A DNA stretch of 64,000 nt from Streptomyces sp. NRRL B-3428 (GTDB taxonomy: Bacteria > Actinomycetota > Actinomycetes > Streptomycetales > Streptomycetaceae). Under the pieces are notes generated by a model, which searched no databases, was not told where the DNA came from, and saw nothing but the letters and a program-made list of their open reading frames with translations. The position numbers and the translations under genes are program-made. The DNA is taken from NCBI GenBank assembly GCA_000721375.1, contig JOGW01000029.1, forward strand, positions 3,837 through 67,836, given 5' to 3'. Shown here in pieces: positions 35,091 through 41,973 of the stretch. Position 1 is the first letter of the stretch, and each line of letters begins with the position of its first letter.

Positions 35091-35226
35091 GATTTCTCCT
35101 CCTGCTCGACCGGTCCGGTGAGTGGTGCCGGGACGGTCTAGCAGGGTGGGGCGCAATTGACCACGGGGAACGCGTGCTACCGGATGGGGCGCAGGAGGTA
35201 TCGGCGGGCACTTCTAGGCTGGCCCC

Positions 35227-35865
35227 ATGGGTGTGTGCATGGAGGTGCTGATCGTCGACTGGGACTTCCTGCGGTCGCGGCCGGCCGGCGAGCGCGACGA
35301 GCTGGTCGACGTGGCCGCGTTCGGCCCGGACGACGTGGACCTGGACGACTACGACTTCGACCGGCGCGAGGGATGGACCTGGCCCGATTCCCCCGAGGAC
35401 CACTGGTGGGCGCGGTACGAGTTCCGCTCCACGATGACCTCGTACAAAGCGCACTTCTGGGCCGGTGAACGCTGGGACGAGCTGCGCGCCTTCGTCGACC
35501 CGACGCCGCGTGCGGCCATGGACCAGTTCTGTGCACCGCTGATCTGGGGCGAGCACAACTACGGGTTGCTGCCTGCGGACCAGCCGCCGTTCACTCCTGT
35601 CGTCGAGTCCCATGCGGGCGACTGGGACCCGCAGACGGAGGTCATGCTCTGGCTCGAGCCGCATGAGGTGGCGACTCTGCTGAGCTTTTGGGCCGAGGTG
35701 GAGCCGCACCTCGCGTCCCTGCGCGGTCCCTTCGAGCGGCACCTCGTCGAACCCATCGGCTGGATCCAGGACTTCGCGTCCTTCTCGCAGCTGGTCTCCG
35801 AGTGGGGCGATGTGGTCGGCCGGGCGGCGGCGCGGGGCTGGGCCGTCATCGGGCTGAAGTGCTGA
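35227..35865 (+). CDS. Conserved protein of unknown function (212 aa)
   Basis: I do not recognise a named family. The sequence is rich in Trp, Asp and Glu (DVDLDDYDFDRREGWTWPDSPEDHWWARYEF) with IWGEHNYGLLPADQ and a helical C-terminal half (PHEVATLLSFWAEVEPHLASL), ending in Cys. It has no signal peptide or membrane segment. TAGGCT at 35215-35220 lies 6 bp before the ATG with no ribosome site, so it is probably leaderless; an in-frame ATG at 35239 is less likely. Codon third-position bias is typical of real genes here. A repetitive tract starts 15 bp after its stop. Confidence 0.75.
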   Translation: MGVCMEVLIVDWDFLRSRPAGERDELVDVAAFGPDDVDLDDYDFDRREGWTWPDSPEDHWWARYEFRSTMTSYKAHFWAGERWDELRAFVDPTPRAAMDQFCAPLIWGEHNYGLLPADQPPFTPVVESHAGDWDPQTEVMLWLEPHEVATLLSFWAEVEPHLASLRGPFERHLVEPIGWIQDFASFSQLVSEWGDVVGRAAARGWAVIGLKC

Positions 35866-35879
35866 ATGCCGACACCGAG

Positions 35880-36023
35880 GCCTGTTCCGACGTCAATTCC
35901 GACGCCTGTTGCGACGCCCGTTCCGACGTCGATACCGGCTCCGATACCGACGCCTGTTCCGACGTCGATGCCGGCTCCGATACCGACGCCTGTTCCGACG
36001 TCAAGGCCGGCTCCGATTCCGAT
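35880..36023. repeat. 144-bp array built on a 12-bp period, with three 36-bp units
   Basis: Three full 36-bp units (35916-35951, 35952-35987, 35988-36023) follow two partial ones (35880-35903, 35904-35915). Each 36-mer is three related 12-mers such as GCCTGTTCCGAC, GTCGATGCCGGC and TCCGATACCGAC, so the array is twelve degenerate 12-mers. The period is a multiple of three. Read rightward it gives PVPTSIPAPIPT-like repeats from an ATG at 35866 that follows the previous stop directly. Read leftward it gives VGTGVGIGAGID-like repeats. It lies between convergent genes and ends 5 bp before the stop of the stress protein gene. Confidence 0.9.
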
Positions 36024-36028
36024 ACCGC

Positions 36029-36976
36029 TCAGTCCCCCGGAACCACCGCCACCGCCCCCTGCGCATGCTGCAGCACCGCGTTCGTCACCGAGCCCATCAT
36101 CAGTGCGTCCGGGCGCATCCGTCGGCGGTGGCGGCCCACCACTGTCAGGGAGGCCTCGCGCGAGGCGGTGACCAGGCGGCCGGCCGGGTCGCCCGCGGTG
36201 GCGACCCGGGTGACGGTCACCGCGGGGTGGCGGGTCAGGAAGGGTGCCAGGCGTGCGGTCTGGGCCGCCTCCAGGGCGCGGGCAGCACCGCTGCCCGAGA
36301 AGCTGTCCACCATCTCGCCGACCACCAGCAAGGACGTCAGCGGCACCAAGTACGTGGAGACGACATGGAGTTGAGCGCCACGGCGCGCCGCTTCCGCGAA
36401 GGCGAACTCGATGACCGCGTCGGCGGTCTCGTCCGGCGCGAGCCCCAGGACGACCCGGGGCGCCTGGCCCGAACGGTCCCCCGCAGCCTCCGTCCGCCTC
36501 CCCTCGGCCTCCGTCCGCTCCCCCACAGCCTCGGTCCGCTCCCCCGCCCGCTCGGCGTGCGGCACGATCACCACCGGGCACGGTGCCTGCGCCGCCAGCT
36601 TGCGGCCGGTCGAGCCGAGCAGCAGCGCGGCGAAGCCGCCGAGGCCGCGCGAGCCCACGACCAGGAGCTGCGCCTTGGTGGCCAGTTCGGCGAGCGCGAG
36701 GGACGGTACGCCGTCCACCGTCGTGAACGTCACCGGGACAGCCGCACCCTCGACGCGGGCGAGCACCCGTTCCCGTACGGCGTCGTCGAGCTCCTCGACG
36801 ACCTGCGGCGGCAGCGGGACGAGCGACGCGGACGGCTGCACGGACGCCTCGCCGCGCACGTGTACCGCGAGCACCTCCGCGCCACGCGGGCGCGCGGCCT
36901 CCATGGCCCACTCAAGGGCGGTGAGACTGTGCTGCGAACCGTCGACTGCTGCGATCACTGGCGCGTGCGTGCTCAT
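36029..36976 (-). CDS. Tandem universal stress protein (two USP domains)
   Basis: UspA-type protein of 315 aa with two repeats of the fold. Domain 1 (about 5-150) starts PVIAAVDGSQHSLTALEWA and carries the ATP-binding signature GSRGLGGFAALLLGSTGRKL. Domain 2 (about 175-315) has VVLGLAPDETADAVIEFAF and GRHRRRMRPDALMMGSVTNAVL. A charged imperfect heptad (GERTEAVGERTEAEGRRTEA, about 160-180) links them. The start at 36976 has CAGGAG upstream. Such proteins bind ATP and accumulate on starvation or hypoxia in actinobacteria. The end abuts the 12-bp-period array; in another frame that DNA would encode a Gly-rich tail. Confidence 0.92.
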   Translation of the reverse strand: MSTHAPVIAAVDGSQHSLTALEWAMEAARPRGAEVLAVHVRGEASVQPSASLVPLPPQVVEELDDAVRERVLARVEGAAVPVTFTTVDGVPSLALAELATKAQLLVVGSRGLGGFAALLLGSTGRKLAAQAPCPVVIVPHAERAGERTEAVGERTEAEGRRTEAAGDRSGQAPRVVLGLAPDETADAVIEFAFAEAARRGAQLHVVSTYLVPLTSLLVVGEMVDSFSGSGAARALEAAQTARLAPFLTRHPAVTVTRVATAGDPAGRLVTASREASLTVVGRHRRRMRPDALMMGSVTNAVLQHAQGAVAVVPGD

Positions 36977-37073
36977 GCCTCCAGGCTCCTGCGCCCACCC
37001 GGCGCGGCGGCAGGGACGAAAGGCCCCAGCCACCAGGCCGGACGGGAAGCGGCAGGCCCTGTGCCGTGAACGA

Positions 37074-38771
37074 TCAGCTCGGGATCGTCTCGACGCGCTC
37101 GCCGTTCGCCAGGTACCCGGGCAGCTGCGGCAGCTCCGTGTCCACGGGGAACTCCTGCCCGTGGGCCAGACTCGCAAGGGCCAGCGGGCCGAGCGCCGCC
37201 TGGGCGCGCGGCGCCGGGGAGTCGCCCCAGTAGCGCACGTGCTCCTTGAGCGCGTCGGCAAGGACCTGCGCGAACTTCTCGTGATCGCGGGCGATGAAGC
37301 GGTGGAAGAGCGCGACCGGCTGGTACTCGATGGCGTTCACGAACTCCACGGGCGCGCACCCCACCTCCTCACCGTGCGAGGCGGAGATGGTCGCGCTCAG
37401 CTTCTCCACCACGTCGTCCATGGGGCAGTCGCGGGTGAAGTACGCCTGCAGCGTGTCGATCCAGTGCAGCAGATACGTGTCGGCGGTCGCGTCCTGCCGC
37501 AGCACGTCCAGCGGCACCTGGCTCAGCCGCTGGATCCGGGCCCGGTCACGGCAGATCACCGCGAGGTAGAAGGCGTCGAGCCAGGCGCGCGCGTCCGCCG
37601 GCGGGTTCGACGGGAAGGCGGGCAGCGGACGTTGGACGTCGTCGCCGATGGTGCAGGTCTGCGCCTCGGCTCCGGTGAACAGCGCGGAGCCGAGCTGCAG
37701 CGCGGTGGCCCAGGCGTCCCAGGTTTCGGCGCGGGCGACCTCGGGATCGGCCGCGCAGTGGGCGTGCGCGAGGTCCACGAGCCGGGTGAACGCCCCGGCG
37801 AGCGAGCCGGGGTTCCGAGACAGGTCGATGATCAACTCGTCCGCGGTACGGGCGAGTTCGGCCACATCGGGGGCCTGCTCCGGCGCGGGGCCGCGCAGTC
37901 GCCCCGCGTCGCCGAGGTGCACCAGGGTCCGCAGCCGGGTGAGCAGCTCCGGCGGCGGCTGGATCGAGAAGGTCTTGGTGTCGTCGTCGATGTGGGTGAG
38001 GGAGGTGACCCGGCCCTCGTGCCACCAGTACAGGCGCGGCGACAGCGAGCCCGGCCCGTCCTCGTACGCGCCGAGCCCGTACTTGGCCAGGTCGTTGATC
38101 GCCTCGGCCACCGAGCCGTCGGCCAGCGGGTGGTAGGCGATCAGATGCCGCGTCGGTACGACGAAGAGCGCCCCCGCCTTCGGCAAGGAGGTGCCGGTCG
38201 CCTCGTAATGCAACTGGTCCAGGTACAAAGCGCGGCCGGCCACGAACAGCGAGTCCCCGTAGACGGACTGAAGCACCGCACGCCCGTCGAGCGCGATCTC
38301 CTCGTGCCGGAAGGGCACCCGCAGGACGTTGTCGTACGCGGCGTCCCACAACGCGTCCTCGTCCCCGACGCGTTCCACGTCCCGGTCGGTGAGGATCCGT
38401 ACGGTGCTCGGCTGGTCGAGGGCGTACGCGAAGACGAGCCCTTCGGCGATCCGGCGCGTGTACCGCATCGCCTGCAGCATCTCGGCGGTGAAGGAGTCCT
38501 GAGCGAGGAGCCTGCTGTGCACACCGCGCAGGATCTCCTCGCGGCTCTCCCCGCCCGTCCCGGCCGACCGCAGCTGCGTGAAGTGCTGCTCGACCAGGTC
38601 CGGCCACTGCTCCTCGGGGGCGTGCCGGCAGCTCTGCGCGAGGTTGCGCAGGCCGTAACTCCCGTTGTTCCCCATATGAGGTGCCGCGAGTTCGAGCAGA
38701 CGCGTGGCCTGCGCGGGGGTGAGCATGGACAGGTCGGCGTCGGGCACGCTGCGGCTCTCATCCTCGTTCAT
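37074..38771 (-). CDS. Imm49-family protein with extra N-terminal domain
   Basis: Protein of 565 aa without signal peptide or membrane segments. The C-terminal part (about 310-545; FTRLVDLAHAHCAADPEVARAETWDAWATALQLGSALFTG, FYLAVICRDRARIQRLSQVPLDVL) resembles the immunity protein 49 family often seen in Streptomyces. The N-terminal about 300 residues (RIAEGLVFAYALDQPSTVRILTDRDVERVG, GTSLPKAGALFVVPTRHLIAYHPL) resemble a DUF1444/YtpQ-type domain, which is a weak match. No toxin gene is adjacent: the neighbours are a stress protein and XdhC. An antitoxin or immunity role is therefore only a family-based guess. Confidence 0.65.
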   Translation of the reverse strand: MNEDESRSVPDADLSMLTPAQATRLLELAAPHMGNNGSYGLRNLAQSCRHAPEEQWPDLVEQHFTQLRSAGTGGESREEILRGVHSRLLAQDSFTAEMLQAMRYTRRIAEGLVFAYALDQPSTVRILTDRDVERVGDEDALWDAAYDNVLRVPFRHEEIALDGRAVLQSVYGDSLFVAGRALYLDQLHYEATGTSLPKAGALFVVPTRHLIAYHPLADGSVAEAINDLAKYGLGAYEDGPGSLSPRLYWWHEGRVTSLTHIDDDTKTFSIQPPPELLTRLRTLVHLGDAGRLRGPAPEQAPDVAELARTADELIIDLSRNPGSLAGAFTRLVDLAHAHCAADPEVARAETWDAWATALQLGSALFTGAEAQTCTIGDDVQRPLPAFPSNPPADARAWLDAFYLAVICRDRARIQRLSQVPLDVLRQDATADTYLLHWIDTLQAYFTRDCPMDDVVEKLSATISASHGEEVGCAPVEFVNAIEYQPVALFHRFIARDHEKFAQVLADALKEHVRYWGDSPAPRAQAALGPLALASLAHGQEFPVDTELPQLPGYLANGERVETIPS

Positions 38772-38879
38772 CCGTACGACCCTAAAGGGCGTCGCAGAAG
38801 CGAAGGCGGCCGGGGCCGCCCCGAGACCAGCCGGGTCCGCCCCGAGCGCGGAATGCGCACCGCGGGCCCCAACAGGCAG

Positions 38880-38913
38880 GAGAGGACCCGCCGTTGGGGC
38901 GGCGGGCCCTCTC
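38880..38913 (-). terminator. Hairpin terminator after xdhC
   Basis: GAGAGGACCCGCCG (38880-38893) pairs with CGGCGGGCCCTCTC (38900-38913), a 14-bp stem with one G-U in the leftward transcript and a 6-base loop, about 25 bp past the stop of the XdhC gene. It separates the purine block from the Imm49 gene. Confidence 0.85.
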
Positions 38914-38937
38914 GTGGTACTGCGGTCAGGGTGGCGT

Positions 38938-40089
38938 TCAGGCCACCGAGCCGATCCGCCCGGCCGGCTCCGCGGTGCCGTCGTGGTGGATCGGGGTGTG
39001 CGCGCCGGTCAGGGAGACACCGCTGCCGCCGCGGCGCTGGGCGACGATCTCCGCGGCGATCGACAGGGCGGTCTCCTCGGGCGTACGCGCACCGAGGTCG
39101 AGGCCGATCGGCGAGCGGAGCCGGGCCAGTTCGAGCTCGTTGACGCCGACCTCGCGCAGCCGCTCGTTGCGCTCGAGGTGGGTGCGGCGGGAGCCCATGG
39201 CGCCTACGTAGGCGACGGGAAGCTTGAGTGCGAGCTTGAGGAGCGGTACGTCGAACTTGGCGTCGTGGGTCAGCACGGCGAGCACGGTGCGGCCGTCGAC
39301 CTCCGTGCGCTCCAGGTACTTGTGCGGCCACTCGACGACGATGTCGTCCGCCTCGGGGAAGCGGGCCTTCGTCGCGAAGATAGGGCGCGCGTCGCAGACG
39401 GTGACGTGGTAGCCGAGGAACTTGCCGACCCGGACCAGGGCCGAGGCGAAGTCGATCGCACCGAAGACAATCATGCGCGGGGCCGGCACCGAGGACTCGA
39501 CGAGCAGCGTGAGCGGCTGGCCGCAGTGGGAGCCGTCCTCGCCGATGGAGACGGTTCCGGTCTTGCCGCCGTCGAGCATCGCGGAGGCCGAGGCCGCCGC
39601 CGTGCGGTCCAGCTCGGGGTGGCCGCCGAGGCCGCCCTCGAACGACCCGTCAGGACGTACGAGCAGAGCCCGGCCCATGACTTCGGACGGACCGTCGGTG
39701 ATCCGCGCCACCGCGGCCGCCTCCCCCGTGGCGGCCGCGGCCAGCGCAGCGGCGAACACTCCCCGTCCCGGAGCGTCCGCACGAACTGGGGTGACGAGGA
39801 TGTCGATGATGCCGCCGCAGGTCAGACCGACCGCGAAGGCATCCTCGTCGCTGTAGCCGAAGCGTTCGAGCACGGTCTCGCCGTCCTCCAACGCCTGCAT
39901 GCACAGGTCGTACACCGCCCCCTCCACACACCCGCCGGAGACCGAACCGATGGCCGTGCCCTCGCTGTCGACGGCGAGCGCGGCACCCGGTTGCCGGGGC
40001 CCGCTGCCGCTGACCGCCACCACGGTGGCGATCGCGAAGTCGCGTCCCTGCTCGACCCACCGGTTCAACTCTTCGGCGATGTCCAGCAT
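38938..40089 (-). CDS. XdhC/CoxI-family molybdenum cofactor protein
   Basis: Maturation factor of 383 aa that binds and sulfurates or inserts molybdopterin cofactor into xanthine dehydrogenase-type enzymes. The N-terminal XdhC/CoxI signature is ATVVAVSGSGPRQPGAALAVD followed by GSVSGGCVEGAVYD. The C-terminal Rossmann-like domain has RMIVFGAIDFASALVRVGKFLGYHVTVCDAR and YVGAMGSRRTHLERNERL. The start at 40089 has AAGGAG upstream. It is 41 bp after the purine permease on the same strand, and the xdh structural genes are upstream, so its client is presumably that dehydrogenase. Confidence 0.92.
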   Translation of the reverse strand: MLDIAEELNRWVEQGRDFAIATVVAVSGSGPRQPGAALAVDSEGTAIGSVSGGCVEGAVYDLCMQALEDGETVLERFGYSDEDAFAVGLTCGGIIDILVTPVRADAPGRGVFAAALAAAATGEAAAVARITDGPSEVMGRALLVRPDGSFEGGLGGHPELDRTAAASASAMLDGGKTGTVSIGEDGSHCGQPLTLLVESSVPAPRMIVFGAIDFASALVRVGKFLGYHVTVCDARPIFATKARFPEADDIVVEWPHKYLERTEVDGRTVLAVLTHDAKFDVPLLKLALKLPVAYVGAMGSRRTHLERNERLREVGVNELELARLRSPIGLDLGARTPEETALSIAAEIVAQRRGGSGVSLTGAHTPIHHDGTAEPAGRIGSVA

Positions 40090-40130
40090 TTCGGTCTCCT
40101 TACGGGGTGTGGAGGGGGCGGTTTCGGGCG

Positions 40131-41615
40131 CTAGACGCCCAGCCACCCCTCGATGGCGTGGAGCGAGAAGAAGGCCACGAAGATCACGGCGAGGACCCAC
40201 ATGAGCCAGCCGATCTCGCGGACCTTGCCCTGCACGGCCTTGATGAGGACGTGCGCGATGATGCCCGCCGCGATACCCGCGGTGATCGAGTAGGTGAAGG
40301 GCATCAGGACGGTGGTGAGGAACACCGGGATGGACACCGACTGGTCGTTCCAGTCGATGTGCTTGGCGGTGGACATCATCATCGAGCCGATGACGACGAG
40401 GGCGGCAGCCGCGACCTGGGTGGGGATGGCCTGGGCGAGCGGCGTGAAGAACAGGCAGAGCGCGAAGCCGAGACCGGTGATGACGCTGGCGAAGCCGGTG
40501 CGCGCACCGTCGCCGACGCCCGCGGTGGACTCGACGAACACGGTCTGGCCGGAGGCTCCGGCCACACCGCCGACGATGCCGCCGGCGCCGTCGATGGCCA
40601 GGGCCTTGTTGAGGCCCGGCATCTTGCCGTCCTTGTCGGCGAGTCCGGCCTGCTGGCCGATGCCGATGATGGTGCCGATGGCGTCGAAGAAGCCCGCCAG
40701 GACCAGGGTGAAGACGATGACGCCGACGGTGATGGCGCTGATGTCCCCGATACCGCTGAAGGAGACCTCACCGAACAGGCCGAAGTCCGGAGCCTCGACG
40801 AGGTGACCGAAGTCGAGCGTCGGGGCGTTGATGCCCCAGTCGGCGACCTTCAGACCGGCGATCTTGTGGACGATCGCCGCGAAGACGGAGCCGCCGACGA
40901 TGCCGATGAGGATCGCGCCCGGGACCTTGCGGACCAGGAGGGCGAAGATCAGCAGAACGGTGACGGCGAAGCAGACGACCGGCCAGCCGACGAGCTTGTC
41001 GTCGAGACCGAGCTGGATGGGCTTGCCGTACATGGCACCGGGCTCGGACGGCATCGAGGTGACGAAGCCGGCCTGGACCAGACCGATGAGCGTGACGAAG
41101 AGGCCGATGCCCATGGTGATCGCGTGCTTGATCGCCAAGGGGATGGCATTCATGATCATTTCGCGCATACCGGTGATCACGAGCAGCACGATGATGCCGC
41201 CGTAGATCACACACATGGCCATCGCGTTGCCCCACGTCATCTGTGGGGCGACCTGGAAGGCCATCACGGCCGAGACGCTGAGTCCCGCCGCGAGTGCCAG
41301 CGGGACGTTGCCGAGGAAGCCCATCGCGATGGTGGTGACCGCGGCGGCGAGCGCCGTGGCCGTGATGAGCTGGCCCACGCTGAGCTGGGCGCCGGTGACG
41401 TCCTTGGCTCCGCTGAGGATGATCGGGTTCAGCAGGATGATGTACGCCATCGCCATGAAGGTGGTGATGCCGCCACGTACTTCCCGGCCGACGGTCGAAC
41501 CGCGCTGGGTTATCCGGAAGTACCGGTCGAGCCATGAGCCACCGGATGGTGGCGTGGTGCTCTTGCCCGAGTCATCGGGTTCGGAGACCTTCGGCTCTGT
41601 GTACTGCTGGGTCAT
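40131..41615 (-). CDS. NCS2 purine permease, AzgA type
   Basis: Membrane transporter of 494 aa for hypoxanthine, adenine, guanine or xanthine. After a polar N-terminus it begins FRITQRGSTVGREVRGGITTFMAMAYIILLNPIIL, the AzgA-type opening, with TGAQLSVGQLITATALAAAV and 12 or more hydrophobic segments. The conserved block GFFDAIGTIIGIGQQAG is present, and the STAGVGDGARTGFASV loop is typical. The start at 41615 is an ATG with GGGAG 9 bp upstream; an upstream TTG is not needed. It lies between the xdh structural genes and xdhC, so it likely brings purine bases to xanthine dehydrogenase. A 358-bp gap with phased repeats precedes it. Confidence 0.93.
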   Translation of the reverse strand: MTQQYTEPKVSEPDDSGKSTTPPSGGSWLDRYFRITQRGSTVGREVRGGITTFMAMAYIILLNPIILSGAKDVTGAQLSVGQLITATALAAAVTTIAMGFLGNVPLALAAGLSVSAVMAFQVAPQMTWGNAMAMCVIYGGIIVLLVITGMREMIMNAIPLAIKHAITMGIGLFVTLIGLVQAGFVTSMPSEPGAMYGKPIQLGLDDKLVGWPVVCFAVTVLLIFALLVRKVPGAILIGIVGGSVFAAIVHKIAGLKVADWGINAPTLDFGHLVEAPDFGLFGEVSFSGIGDISAITVGVIVFTLVLAGFFDAIGTIIGIGQQAGLADKDGKMPGLNKALAIDGAGGIVGGVAGASGQTVFVESTAGVGDGARTGFASVITGLGFALCLFFTPLAQAIPTQVAAAALVVIGSMMMSTAKHIDWNDQSVSIPVFLTTVLMPFTYSITAGIAAGIIAHVLIKAVQGKVREIGWLMWVLAVIFVAFFSLHAIEGWLGV

Positions 41616-41717
41616 GGTGCCTACTCCCAAGGTTCATAGGGGCACCCGCATGAGATCTGCGAGATTTGGGATTGCTCTGGGCTGCACGACCCGGGGAACG
41701 GCCCGAGACGAACGAGG

Positions 41718-41774
41718 GGAGTTCTCTGGAGTTCTCTTCGGAGCTCCTGCGGAGTTCCTTCTGAGCTCCTGCGG
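41718..41774. repeat. Five helically phased GGAGYTCYT repeats upstream of the purine permease
   Basis: GGAGTTCTCT (41718), GGAGTTCTCT (41728), GGAGCTCCTGC (41740), GGAGTTCCTTC (41751) and TGAGCTCCTGCGG (41762) recur every 10-12 bp, one turn of DNA. GAGCTCCTGCGG is an exact 12-bp repeat (41741-41752 and 41763-41774). The block starts about 100 bp upstream of the permease start. In the leftward RNA it reads as repeated GCAGGAGCTC, which resembles ribosome-binding sequence. Confidence 0.85.
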
Positions 41775-41930
41775 CTTCCGCGAGCGGTGCGGTTGCCAGT
41801 GCTACGGGCTGGGAGCGGGTACTGCTGCCGGAGGACTTGACCTATGACCTCTCGGCAACTCCATGGCCTGGAGCGGGGGTTGGGGAGGGGCAACCTGTTG
41901 TACGAGTCGCCTTCGCCCCGGTGGGAGGAG

Positions 41931-41954
41931 GGCCGGCGGCCGAAGCCGCCGGTC
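41931..41954 (-). terminator. Hairpin terminator after the xanthine dehydrogenase Mo subunit
   Basis: GGCCGGCGGC (41931-41940) pairs with GCCGCCGGTC (41945-41954) around a CGAA loop, 20 bp past the stop of the leftward gene. Confidence 0.8.
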
Positions 41955-41973
41955 CCCCTTCACCCGTGGTGCG

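Larger units (their letters stand above)
41616..41973 (-). promoter_or_regulatory. 358-bp intergenic leader ahead of the purine permease
   Basis: No gene is supported here on either strand. It holds the terminator of the molybdopterin subunit gene (41931-41954), then about 150 bp with no clear features, then the phased repeat block at 41718-41774, then about 100 bp to the permease ATG. A separate promoter for permease and xdhC is therefore likely. Confidence 0.55.

Noticed and set aside
35880-36023. 36-bp repeats considered as a CRISPR array.
   Set aside because: Units are contiguous with no unique spacers, built from 12-mers, and no cas gene is present.
35866-36171. Pro/Thr-rich 101-codon ORF starting right after the stop at 35865.
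   Set aside because: It has no ribosome site, its content is only the repeat array plus antisense of the stress protein gene, and no domain is seen. It is kept as part of the repeat finding, not as a gene.
41616-41973. Purine or xanthine riboswitch in the permease leader.
   Set aside because: No conserved three-way junction or known xanthine-responsive motif could be recognised by eye; the repeats are DNA-phased instead.
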